Of a stretch of 7,609 bases of DNA, positions 1 to 6,534 are shown one piece after another; positions within the stretch are counted from its first letter, which is position 1, and each line of letters opens with the position of its first letter. The translations under genes were made by a program, and so were the position numbers. The stretch comes from Calditrichota bacterium (GTDB lineage Bacteria; Zhuqueibacterota; Zhuqueibacteria; Residuimicrobiales; Krinioviventaceae): the NCBI GenBank assembly GCA_003818595.1, contig RPQV01000151.1:1-7609 (forward strand). The letters are read 5' to 3'. The notes beneath the pieces are model-generated. The model had not been told where the DNA came from. It saw only the letters and a program-made list of their open reading frames with translations, and made no database searches.

Positions 1-1272
1 CTTGATGAGACAGACATCCGAAGGCAAATTGGGAACCAGCCATGTAAACGCGCCGATCGATGGTTTATTCGTAGCGATGGTCGTCCAATTCTTGCCATTG
101 TCAACACTCAAAGCCACATCGACCGCATTGCTGAAATTCTTTGAGCTCCAGGAAATTTCATGGCTGGTATTAACCTGCCATTTTTCACCACCGTTGGGCG
201 TCAACACTGTGATCTGCGGTGATGGATTGATGATGGTAAAGGCATCCCAGTTTTGATCCATTGGACAGCCGCCGCCGTCGCCGTCAGAAACACGAATAAA
301 GGCGTCGTCAACCGATTCATCAGGCACATGCCAGAGATATGATCCGTCATTATCTGTTCCGCGGGCGATGAGGATCGGTGAGGTAAAGACGCGGTCGTCT
401 TTGGAGAATTCTATCGTTACCTCGTTAGAAATATTGCGTGATTTCCACGTGATCAGATAATCAGTACCCCGCACCACCACCCCGCCGTCTTCACCATCCG
501 GCGGATTGACCAATTCCACCCATGTCGCGGGCTCATCCCAATAGCCGGCAGTCAAATCATTGGTCAAACGAATGCGGTCCAGTCGGGTATAATGCTCGCG
601 TCCACGAAATTTGATTTTGTGAGTTCCTGCCGTCAGTGTGAAGAGCAGCGGATCAATTTCCGCCGACACGCCGGCCACACCCGTCAGTCCACGATGGGAT
701 ATCTTATCCCAAATCCAAAGGTCCCGCTTCTCGGTATCCCAGACGTACTCATTGCCACCGTCAACTGAGACAAAATAAGAATTGCGGGTGCTGCCTTTGG
801 AACGTGAACGGCCCCAAAGCGAATAAAGCCCGTCTGCCGGAATGGTGACAGTGATTTCAGCAATGCCTTCCAGATCGTGCGATGTGTAAATAAAGGTGCA
901 GTCAAACGCATGCCCATCCCAGTTGATGTGCATCGGCTTGGAGATCACTGCGTCTTCCGCCTCTTTGGTCACTGTCTTCTGCCAGCTGCCGACGCCGCTC
1001 AAGGTGAGGATGGCATCGCTGTCATCGAACCTGGAAACGTTTGTCGGATCGGCGACTCGAAAGAGCGCGTGAGCGGTCGGATATCCTGGAACATAGGTCG
1101 AGTACGAACCGTCGTTGGCGGTTCCGTAAACGACATACATCCAGGATACTCCACCGTCGACTGAAAATAGAATATTGACCGCCGTCAAAGCGGGATCAGC
1201 AACCCAGGAGATCGCGAGTGGAGCGCCGATTGTCAACACGCCGCTGTTCGGCGCTGTCAGGTTCAGACCGAC
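1..1272 (-). repeat. Three protein-level Kre9/Knh1-like modules within the modular gene
   Basis: The gene holds three diverged copies of a roughly 75-80-residue unit: module 1 at bases 1272 to 1042, module 2 at 522 to 280, and module 3 from 219 to the left edge. Shared positions are an opening hydrophobic-Pro stretch, an I(S/T)W strand (AISW, LITW, EISW), a strand ending in SVDGGVSW, FSKDDRVF or SVDNGKNW, then GTxNDGSY in modules 1 and 2, and a VP near the end followed by FRVAD, IRVSD or the cut end. The copies are related in protein but only weakly in DNA, so the duplication is old. The CBM-like domain is inserted between modules 1 and 2. Confidence 0.75.
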
Positions 1273-2031
1273 GGTAGCAAGCGAAGGATTCCAATTTGGA
1301 TCATTGACATCGACAGTGAGCGGATTGGTACCCATTGTCCCATTCAGATGATTTACACTTTTGTCGGCAAATGCCTGTCCGGACCCTTCATTCAATTCAT
1401 AGAGGGCCAGTAGTCCCGCTTCACCTCCGGTCAAGGGAATGCCGCGATTGGCCGCAATTTCTGCGTCACTGCGGCCGATTTTCCACAATCGAATCTCGTC
1501 CAACTGACCTTTCCACGGACGCGCAAGCACCATTCCGGTCATCAAAGTGTTTCCCAACGTTACGGGCGTATTGCCCGCTAAAAGCACCAAATCAGCACTC
1601 GTGGAAGAACTGCCGCTGGGAAGACCATCGACAAAGAACGTCGTCGTATAATTGGCGCCCTGCTTTATTCGGCGCACGGCAACGTGATGCCAGCCGGCGG
1701 TGGTCAGGGCATTTGATTTCAGGATGACTGCGGGATTCTTATAAGAGAAAAACTCGAAATGATTGCCACCGGTTGCATCAAGGTAAAGAGAAAAAACATT
1801 GGCGCGATCAATGATTCTCGGCGCCGTGGTGAAAGCCGATAAATTCACCCAGGCTTCGATCGTATACTGTTTGGCCAGGCTGTCCAAGAGCGCATGGTCG
1901 GCAACAACAGCCACGTCATCGATGCCGTCAAAATTGAGATCATTGCCGGCGGTTCCCAAAGCGAAAATCATCGTCGGCATGATGACAAGCAGGGTAAACA
2001 CATACCGTAAAACACTTTTTATCTCTGACAT
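1..2031 (-). CDS. Large exported modular protein (LamG, Kre9/Knh1-like modules, CBM6/35-like domain), 3' end cut
   Basis: The frame is open without a stop for 677 codons from the ATG at 2031 to the left edge, so the C terminus is outside the window. GGAG (2041 to 2038) lies 6 bases before the ATG. Residues 1 to about 25 form a signal peptide. A LamG/concanavalin-like jelly roll follows at about 30-230, with NDLNFDGIDD, YTIEAWV, GWHHVAVR, FFVDG and GQLDEIRLW. Three Kre9/Knh1-like beta-sandwich modules lie at about 254-330, 504-584 and 605 onward, the last opening with LTPNGGEKWQV. Between the first two is a CBM6/35-like domain at about 352-495 with EAED, GLYSLWGRSR, FRGREHYTRLDRIRLTND. No catalytic domain is visible. 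The protein probably sits on the surface or is released and binds polysaccharide or glycoprotein. Such proteins in Bacteroidetes relatives often end in a sorting tail, which would be outside the window. The exact ligand is unknown. Confidence 0.93.
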   Translation of the reverse strand, partial: MSEIKSVLRYVFTLLVIMPTMIFALGTAGNDLNFDGIDDVAVVADHALLDSLAKQYTIEAWVNLSAFTTAPRIIDRANVFSLYLDATGGNHFEFFSYKNPAVILKSNALTTAGWHHVAVRRIKQGANYTTTFFVDGLPSGSSSTSADLVLLAGNTPVTLGNTLMTGMVLARPWKGQLDEIRLWKIGRSDAEIAANRGIPLTGGEAGLLALYELNEGSGQAFADKSVNHLNGTMGTNPLTVDVNDPNWNPSLATVGLNLTAPNSGVLTIGAPLAISWVADPALTAVNILFSVDGGVSWMYVVYGTANDGSYSTYVPGYPTAHALFRVADPTNVSRFDDSDAILTLSGVGSWQKTVTKEAEDAVISKPMHINWDGHAFDCTFIYTSHDLEGIAEITVTIPADGLYSLWGRSRSKGSTRNSYFVSVDGGNEYVWDTEKRDLWIWDKISHRGLTGVAGVSAEIDPLLFTLTAGTHKIKFRGREHYTRLDRIRLTNDLTAGYWDEPATWVELVNPPDGEDGGVVVRGTDYLITWKSRNISNEVTIEFSKDDRVFTSPILIARGTDNDGSYLWHVPDESVDDAFIRVSDGDGGGCPMDQNWDAFTIINPSPQITVLTPNGGEKWQVNTSHEISWSSKNFSNAVDVALSVDNGKNWTTIATNKPSIGAFTWLVPNLPSDVCLIK

Positions 2032-2094
2032 AGTGTACTCCTTATACAACGATCAGAAAACGAGCAGGGCGATGAGGCCAGATCCCACACGTTT

Positions 2095-2122
2095 TCTATA
2101 TTGCTATATCATGAAAATGCAA
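2095..2122 (-). promoter_or_regulatory. Weak sigma70-like promoter candidate for the modular gene
   Basis: TTGCAT and TATAGA are separated by 16 bases, about 64 bases before the ATG at 2031. The match to consensus is poor, and a lineage with a Bacteroidetes-type sigma factor would use other motifs. Confidence 0.2.
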
Positions 2123-2269
2123 TGCCTCGTCAGTGATTGCGAAATTTGTCAAAGGTCATCAAAAAGTCAAAGACGATTGAATAGAAATCTGGATTCGAGG
2201 AACTCAAGCGATGCAAATCAGAAGATGTCATTAATAAATACCGAATTCATGCTGCATGCATAAATAAAC

Positions 2270-2284
2270 TTGAGTCATGCTCAA
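2270..2284 (-). terminator. Short hairpin after the GH27 gene, possible terminator
   Basis: On the minus strand TTGAG-CATGA-CTCAA forms a five-pair stem with a five-base loop 15 bases after the GH27 stop. It is followed by the T-rich stretch GTTTATTTAT. The stem is short and A/T-rich, so the call is weak. Confidence 0.28.
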
Positions 2285-2299
2285 TCTATTCCCCCTATT

Positions 2300-3679
2300 T
2301 TAGAGCTTGATCCGATACATTCCACTGCCGTGCGGCGCCAGTTCGACACTGAAAAGACTCGAAAATTGCCCGATATCCTCTCCTGTCCACAAATCGCGGA
2401 CAATGTGATCCCCTGAAACACCCAGGGCATCCCAGCCGATCGAAACATTGATGGATTGAACATCATCCACATTAAAGAGGGCGACAACCTTGTCCTTTGA
2501 ATTCGACATATCAGCGGCCCAGGCGATGGCAGAACCGTTTCGATAAACCTGCCGATTATTCAGACTTGCCTGATTGACCTCCAGGGCTTGATCGTTGGTG
2601 ATCAGACTGAAGGTCGTCTCGTCGCTTTCGGGAAGATGTCCGCCCAGCATCAGCGGCGAGCGAAAGATACACCATAGGGTCATCAGCGTCTTTTTTTCGA
2701 TATCAGTAAATCGCGAGTACTCATCGGTGATTTCCTCAGGCGTCTTGCCCATATGTTCTGCGATATAATCATCAGGACCGGTTTTGCGCAATTTGCCGAT
2801 GGGCAGCATATCGGCGTCCGGCCAGGCACCGGGAAGAGCGGTTCCCTCCCATAACCGGCACAATTCGAACTGGCGATACAAAAACTTCCAATCATCCCAA
2901 AAATCCGGCGAAATGCGCCACAGATTTGCGTTTTGCCGAAGATGCGGCAGTTGTTCAAGCGGCGCCGCGCCAGGAGACAGACTGAGGACTATCGGTCGTC
3001 CACTGGCAGCAATTGCTTGATGCAGCCCGGCAATCTCTGCGGCATGATAGGGTTGACACATGTCATCCGCTTTGATATAGTCAACGCCCCATTCGGCGTA
3101 AAGTTTGGCAATTGAATGATAATAGGCCTGCCCGCCAGGGTGAGTCATGTCGATACCGATGAGACCATCATACCAAACGCAGGTATCGGTCGGCGCGATG
3201 ATGTCTCCTGCCTTAGAGTCGCTTCCGAGGATGGGCAGATTTTGTTCGACCGCCTGCCAGGGAATTCCGCGCATGATGTGGATGCCGAATTTTAAGCCTT
3301 TACTGTGAATGTAATCGGCCAATGATTTGAAACCGACTCCATTTGCCGCAGAAGGGAATTTGTTGAGATCGGGTACAAGACGTCCGTAAGCGTCAATGCT
3401 CTGCGGCGGACGAGGTTCTTTGAATGTATGGATCGTTCGGTCTGGGTGCAAATACCACCCTAAATCCACGACAATGTATTCCCACCCGAATTCAAGCAAA
3501 TTCTCCGCCATCCAGTCCGCATTGGCTTTGACCTGATCTTCGGAAACATCCGAACCAAAACAATCCCAACTGTTCCATCCCATGGGTGGTCGAGCTGCAA
3601 TACCGACATCATGATGTTGCTGACTGCATTTTGAGGAAATTAACATAATAAGGGCTGCAAATAGCATCACTTTTTTCAA
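2300..3679 (-). CDS. GH27 family glycosidase, exported (alpha-galactosidase-like)
   Basis: This 459-residue retaining glycoside hydrolase of family 27 has a catalytic barrel at about 30-370 and a C-terminal beta-sandwich at about 380-459, so it is full length. The family motif PPMGWNSWDCFG is at 31-42. The nucleophile is Asp205 (YIKADDMC), the acid-base Asp259 (WRISPDFWDDW), and WPDADMLPIG at 286-295 matches the sugar-binding loop. HIMRGIP and SLSPG mark a large bacterial GH27 subgroup with few characterised members. Two recognition positions differ from human alpha-galactosidase: Leu73 stands where Asp93 should be and Ser235 where Glu203 should be, so galactose as the substrate is not assured. 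The start is TTG, set by GGAGG 7 bases upstream. The N terminus is a signal sequence ending ISSKC, which resembles a lipobox but has Lys just before the Cys, so lipid attachment is doubtful. It lies 90 bases after the unknown gene and before a modular carbohydrate-binding protein. Confidence 0.93.
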   Translation of the reverse strand: MKKVMLFAALIMLISSKCSQQHHDVGIAARPPMGWNSWDCFGSDVSEDQVKANADWMAENLLEFGWEYIVVDLGWYLHPDRTIHTFKEPRPPQSIDAYGRLVPDLNKFPSAANGVGFKSLADYIHSKGLKFGIHIMRGIPWQAVEQNLPILGSDSKAGDIIAPTDTCVWYDGLIGIDMTHPGGQAYYHSIAKLYAEWGVDYIKADDMCQPYHAAEIAGLHQAIAASGRPIVLSLSPGAAPLEQLPHLRQNANLWRISPDFWDDWKFLYRQFELCRLWEGTALPGAWPDADMLPIGKLRKTGPDDYIAEHMGKTPEEITDEYSRFTDIEKKTLMTLWCIFRSPLMLGGHLPESDETTFSLITNDQALEVNQASLNNRQVYRNGSAIAWAADMSNSKDKVVALFNVDDVQSINVSIGWDALGVSGDHIVRDLWTGEDIGQFSSLFSVELAPHGSGMYRIKL

Positions 3680-3686
3680 TTGAATG

Positions 3687-3691
3687 CCTCC
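3687..3691 (-). promoter_or_regulatory. Strong ribosome-binding site fixing a TTG start
   Basis: The minus strand reads GGAGG here, 7 bases before a TTG at 3679. The nearest in-frame ATG, at 3667, would be 19 bases away and would remove the positively charged MKK of the signal sequence. The site therefore favours the TTG as the start of the GH27 gene. Confidence 0.8.
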
Positions 3692-3738
3692 TTTTCAGAT
3701 GATGACTCTTCCCCCATAATATTCATCAACAAAAACCG

Positions 3739-3750
3739 AATGGCGCCATT
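3739..3750 (-). terminator. Perfect 12-base palindrome followed by a T run, possible weak terminator or operator
   Basis: AATGGCGCCATT is a perfect dyad lying 19 bases after the stop of the unknown gene. On the minus strand it is followed by CGGTTTTTG. As a hairpin it can form only about four base pairs around a GCGC loop, so intrinsic termination would be weak. A symmetrical protein-binding site ahead of the GH27 gene is equally possible. If it does terminate, it would separate the his transcript from the GH27 gene. Confidence 0.25.
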
Positions 3751-3769
3751 TCCCAGACCGAGCAAATGA

Positions 3770-4681
3770 TCAATCTTCGGTCATTTCAATTTCGTTTTGA
3801 GCAGAGCCACGCGGTTTGTTCAATTCTTCCGGATCTTTTTTCCAAAATATGTATTTGATAAAAACATGTCCCCGATAGATTTGTGTATTGCCGTTCCGTT
3901 CAGCAATGATGGGATTTTCTTCAACCATAACGAATAAATCCTTATCCCAGTCCTCAGGCGTCAAACTGTGCGAAACATCGATTTCAAAATCTCGAGTGAA
4001 CAGATCTCCATCCATCGCCATTCGAACTCGAAAGGCTCCATATAACCTTCGGAAAAAGAGATGCACACTCTCAAAATCATCCTCGGTATCAATGATGTAG
4101 ATCTCGGCCTCTTTGCCCATCTCTTCCATATCAAGTCTGGCGATATCTTCGCGCATGTTGCCGGGATAGAGATAAGAACCAGTGCGTTTTTTTAATTCCA
4201 CAACCGATCGATTGAGATTTTCAGGGATGGCGACTGAGAGCGGGTTGTGCACGAGGTAAAGATTGATTCGCGTCGGCCAAAATTCACGATGAATTCGGGC
4301 AATTTTCATGGGATAGATTTCAATGCGCGTGGCCGGTTTGCCGTTGATTTGCGAAAAAACATAGGTGAATCGATCACCTTCCTGAATAAATCGCTGGCCG
4401 CACAAATTGGAATAATAATAGACCACTTTTCGAGGTTTATCAGCGGTGATGTAACTCTCAACCAACATTGTTTTTGCATTGGCAAAAAGCGCTTTAGCCT
4501 GTGCCGTGATTAATTGAGTATAGGCTTCGTCAATTTGTCCTTCTGGATATGCAAACTGGTTAAAAGTCGTCTCTTTTAAAAATAATTTTGGAATTTCTTT
4601 TTGTTGTTCTTGTGCCTCGGCAGTGGCGCCGTGACAAAACAGCAAAATTGCTGCGGTAATCGCAGATGCCAAACGCCTCAT
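3770..4681 (-). CDS. Exported protein of unknown function with two related halves
   Basis: I do not recognise this 303-residue protein. Residues 1-24 look like a type I signal peptide: MRR, a hydrophobic core, then A-E-A before QEQQ, so the mature protein is probably periplasmic or secreted. No transmembrane segment follows. The first half (about 43-150) has AYPEG, a strand, YITADKPRKVVYYYSNLCG, then IEIYP and a distinctive REFWPTRINLYLV. The second half (about 171-282) repeats the layout with LYPGN, YIIDTEDDFESVHLFFRRLYG and paired strands. By eye this is a degenerate internal duplication of a small alpha-beta unit. The C terminus is acidic and polar. The ATG is preceded by AGGTG (4690 to 4686), and the gap to the hisI stop is only 11 bases, so translation is probably coupled to the his operon. 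No catalytic motif is visible, and membership in the his transcript does not imply a role in histidine synthesis. Confidence 0.85.
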   Translation of the reverse strand: MRRLASAITAAILLFCHGATAEAQEQQKEIPKLFLKETTFNQFAYPEGQIDEAYTQLITAQAKALFANAKTMLVESYITADKPRKVVYYYSNLCGQRFIQEGDRFTYVFSQINGKPATRIEIYPMKIARIHREFWPTRINLYLVHNPLSVAIPENLNRSVVELKKRTGSYLYPGNMREDIARLDMEEMGKEAEIYIIDTEDDFESVHLFFRRLYGAFRVRMAMDGDLFTRDFEIDVSHSLTPEDWDKDLFVMVEENPIIAERNGNTQIYRGHVFIKYIFWKKDPEELNKPRGSAQNEIEMTED

Positions 4682-4692
4682 TTCTCACCTAT

Positions 4693-5043
4693 TTACTCCG
4701 CCAACAACCATGAAAAGCAACTCTTTTTGTTTGTGTGGCACGTTGGTCCAAATGCGTTCGCTTTGATCAATAACGCGTCGCCATCACAATCTGCTGCAAT
4801 ATCGACAAGTTCTAAAAAGTTGCCGGAGGTCTCTCCCTTAGTCCAGTAAACCTGTCTAGAGCGACTCCAAAACGTCACTTTGTTTTTTTCCAATGTCATG
4901 CGAATGCTTTCTGCATTCATATATCCGAGCATCAGCACCGTATGATCATTGACATCCTGAACAATTGCGGGAATCAAATCCCGATCGTCAAAACGCAATC
5001 TAGATAAAAATTCTTCAAATTTCAAGCGTTCAATTTCTGACAT
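4693..5043 (-). CDS. hisI: Phosphoribosyl-AMP cyclohydrolase, monofunctional
   Basis: HisI opens the adenine ring of phosphoribosyl-AMP, the third step of histidine synthesis, using zinc. The 116-residue product carries the signature SRSRQVYWTKGETSGN at 60-75, the metal site DCDGD at 85-89 and CHTNKKSC at 102-109. The cysteines at 86, 102 and 109 keep the spacing of the family's zinc ligands, with aspartates at 85, 87 and 89 beside them. The protein ends directly after this domain, so the phosphoribosyl-ATP pyrophosphohydrolase domain (HisE), often fused in Bacteroidetes and enterobacteria, is absent here and must be encoded elsewhere. The ATG lies 14 bases inside hisF with AGGAG (5058 to 5054) 10 bases upstream. 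The next gene starts 11 bases after the stop. Confidence 0.97.
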   Translation of the reverse strand: MSEIERLKFEEFLSRLRFDDRDLIPAIVQDVNDHTVLMLGYMNAESIRMTLEKNKVTFWSRSRQVYWTKGETSGNFLELVDIAADCDGDALLIKANAFGPTCHTNKKSCFSWLLAE

Positions 5044-5788
5044 GAATATTTTTCTCCTGCAGATAGGATTTTACCTGGCGTATAGAATTTTGGCGATAAT
5101 GAAAGATTGAAGCGGCGAGCGCTGCATCGGCTGCGCCTATTTCAAATACCTCGACAAAATGATCAATTTGACCGCAACCACCTGAAGCAATGACCGGAAT
5201 GGAGACGGATTGAGAAATCGTCCGCGTTAACTCCAGATCATACCCTAATTTTGTTCCGTCACGATCCATCGATGTGAGCAGTATCTCGCCTGCACCCAAT
5301 TCCTGTGCCTGCTGAGCCCAGCTCAAGGCATCTAAATCAACCGGGGTACGTCCCCCATAAATGTAAACCTGCCAACCCGCCTCATCTCTCCTTTTCGCGT
5401 CAATCGCCAATACTGTCGCCTGGGCGCCGAATTGGTCAGAACATTGTTTAATCAGATCCGGATTCAACACTGCCGCCGTGTTGATCGTCACTTTATCCGC
5501 GCCGTTCTGGAGCAAAATTTGAGCATCTTTGACAGAACGCACACCGCCGCCGACTGTGAGCGGCATAAATACTTGCTCCGCAGTCCGCCTGACAACTTGA
5601 AGCATAATGTCGCGTTCTTCATAAGAAGCGGTGATGTCCAGATAAACCAACTCGTCAGCACCCTCCTCGTCATAATAACGCGCTTGTTCCACCGGGTCGC
5701 CCGCATCGACAAGATTGAGAAAATTAATTCCCTTGACCACGCGGCCGTTTTTCACGTCGAGACACGGGATAATGCGTTTGGCTAACAT
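5030..5788 (-). CDS. hisF: Imidazole glycerol phosphate synthase, cyclase subunit
   Basis: HisF is the (beta-alpha)8-barrel cyclase that receives ammonia from HisH through its barrel and converts PRFAR to imidazole glycerol phosphate and AICAR, which links histidine and purine synthesis. The product has 252 residues, the standard length. Catalytic Asp11 (IPCLDVKNGRVVKG) and Asp130 (LAIDAKR) are at the positions known from the Thermotoga enzyme. Phosphate-binding segments are TVGGGVRS around residue 80 and ASGGCG at 201-206, with SMDRDGTK at 173-180. The ATG sits inside the end of hisA (7-base overlap) and has GAGG (5798 to 5795) at 6 bases. The 3' end overlaps hisI by 14 bases. All features are typical. 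Confidence 0.98.
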   Translation of the reverse strand: MLAKRIIPCLDVKNGRVVKGINFLNLVDAGDPVEQARYYDEEGADELVYLDITASYEERDIMLQVVRRTAEQVFMPLTVGGGVRSVKDAQILLQNGADKVTINTAAVLNPDLIKQCSDQFGAQATVLAIDAKRRDEAGWQVYIYGGRTPVDLDALSWAQQAQELGAGEILLTSMDRDGTKLGYDLELTRTISQSVSIPVIASGGCGQIDHFVEVFEIGAADAALAASIFHYRQNSIRQVKSYLQEKNIHVRN

Positions 5789-6525
5789 AACAAGCCTCGT
5801 CGCTCATAACAATCAATCAACTCCTTCAAATCAAATTTCCCTTCATAAAGAGCCGTGCCGACAATCGCCCCTTCAATGTATTCGCTTTTTGCCGAAGCCA
5901 AAGCCTCAAAATGATGCAGTGCTGAGAATCCACCCGAAGCGATCACTTTGAGTCCGCTTGTCGAAGCCAAGGTCAAAGTGGCAGCGATATTGGGTCCCAT
6001 TTGCTCGCCGTCGCGCTGAACGTCTGTATAAACGACGCGTGCTACACCCAATTTGCGCATCTGCCGCGCAAAATCGACCGCATCACGCTCCGTTTGCTCG
6101 ACCCAGCCGCTGACAGCGACTTTATTTTGACGGGCGTCGATGCCGACAACGATGCGCTCCGCACCCCAGTTGTTGATCGCCTCCTGCAATAATTGCGGCT
6201 GCTTCAACGCCATGGTTCCGAGGATGACGCGCTGAATCCCCATCGCCAACCAAAAATCAATATCCTCCCCATTTCGAATGCCCCCGCCTAACTGCAGAGG
6301 AATCTGAACAGCCGTAAAAATGGACTCTATCGCTTTTGCATTTTCGCCTTTTCGGCCAAAGGCGCCATCGAGATTCACGACATGCAGAAATGAGGCGCCC
6401 GCGGCCTGCCAGCGCAATGCGACAGCTGCCGGATCTTGACTATATTTTTTTGCTGTTTTTTCCTCCCCCTGTCGTAGGCGCACAGCTTCGCCGTTCATCA
6501 GGTCTATGGCTGGGAAAATGATCAT
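5782..6525 (-). CDS. hisA: ProFAR isomerase (phosphoribosylformimino-AICAR-phosphate isomerase)
   Basis: HisA is a cytoplasmic TIM-barrel enzyme that performs the Amadori rearrangement of ProFAR to PRFAR, the substrate of HisHF. I take the ATG at 6525, giving 247 residues and the family's usual N terminus MIIFPAIDL. An in-frame TTG at 6546 would add seven residues that overlap hisH and match nothing in the family. The AGGA at 6534 to 6531, 5 bases before the ATG, supports this choice. The catalytic acid-base pair is Asp8 (PAID) and Asp130 (VVGID). Phosphate-binding loops are GGGIR at 80-84 and ASGGF at 196-200, and the isomerase signature TDVQRDG occupies 168-174. The stop overlaps the hisF start by 7 bases. 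The structural resemblance to HisF is the known ancient duplication. Confidence 0.98.
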   Translation of the reverse strand: MIIFPAIDLMNGEAVRLRQGEEKTAKKYSQDPAAVALRWQAAGASFLHVVNLDGAFGRKGENAKAIESIFTAVQIPLQLGGGIRNGEDIDFWLAMGIQRVILGTMALKQPQLLQEAINNWGAERIVVGIDARQNKVAVSGWVEQTERDAVDFARQMRKLGVARVVYTDVQRDGEQMGPNIAATLTLASTSGLKVIASGGFSALHHFEALASAKSEYIEGAIVGTALYEGKFDLKELIDCYERRGLLC

Positions 6526-6530
6526 AACGA

Positions 6531-6534
6531 TCCT
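6531..6534 (-). promoter_or_regulatory. Ribosome-binding site fixing the hisA start
   Basis: The minus strand reads AGGA, 5 bases before the ATG at 6525, and overlaps the last two bases of the hisH TAG stop codon. It supports the short HisA form beginning MIIFPAIDL over a TTG start at 6546. Confidence 0.65.

Larger units (their letters stand above)
2032..2299 (-). other. Non-coding gap between GH27 and modular gene, likely holding the latter's promoter
   Basis: This 268-base stretch is the longest gene-free part of the window and is visibly richer in A and T than its neighbours. It holds the weak hairpin at 2270-2284 at one end and the GGAG ribosome-binding site (2041 to 2038) at the other. 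Its length suggests that the modular gene has its own promoter. The best sigma70-like pair I see on the minus strand is TTGCAT (2122 to 2117), 16 bases, TATAGA (2100 to 2095), matching the consensus at only 3 and 4 positions. No convincing coding frame, tRNA or riboswitch is visible. Confidence 0.55.

Noticed and set aside
684..917. 77-codon minus-strand frame inside the modular gene
   Set aside because: It is in a different frame from the 677-codon reading, which carries the CBM-like domain over the same bases.
1335..1727. 130-codon open frame on the plus strand
   Set aside because: It lies antisense to the LamG and first Kre9-like part of the modular gene. Its translation is rich in Arg, Ser and Pro without any domain sense, and it has no ribosome-binding site that I can see.
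2253..2260. TGCATGCA palindrome
   Set aside because: An eight-base dyad alone in non-coding DNA, with no second copy or neighbouring motif to support an operator.
1799..2263. 154-codon plus-strand frame running through the signal peptide region and the non-coding gap
   Set aside because: Composition is that of shadow and A/T-rich non-coding DNA, with no recognisable motif. The minus-strand gene opposite its first half is well supported.
2202..2275. Seven-base inverted repeat ACTCAAG / CTTGAGT about 60 bases apart in the non-coding gap
   Set aside because: It is short and widely spaced in A/T-rich DNA, so chance is a sufficient explanation. One arm is already part of the hairpin at 2270-2284.
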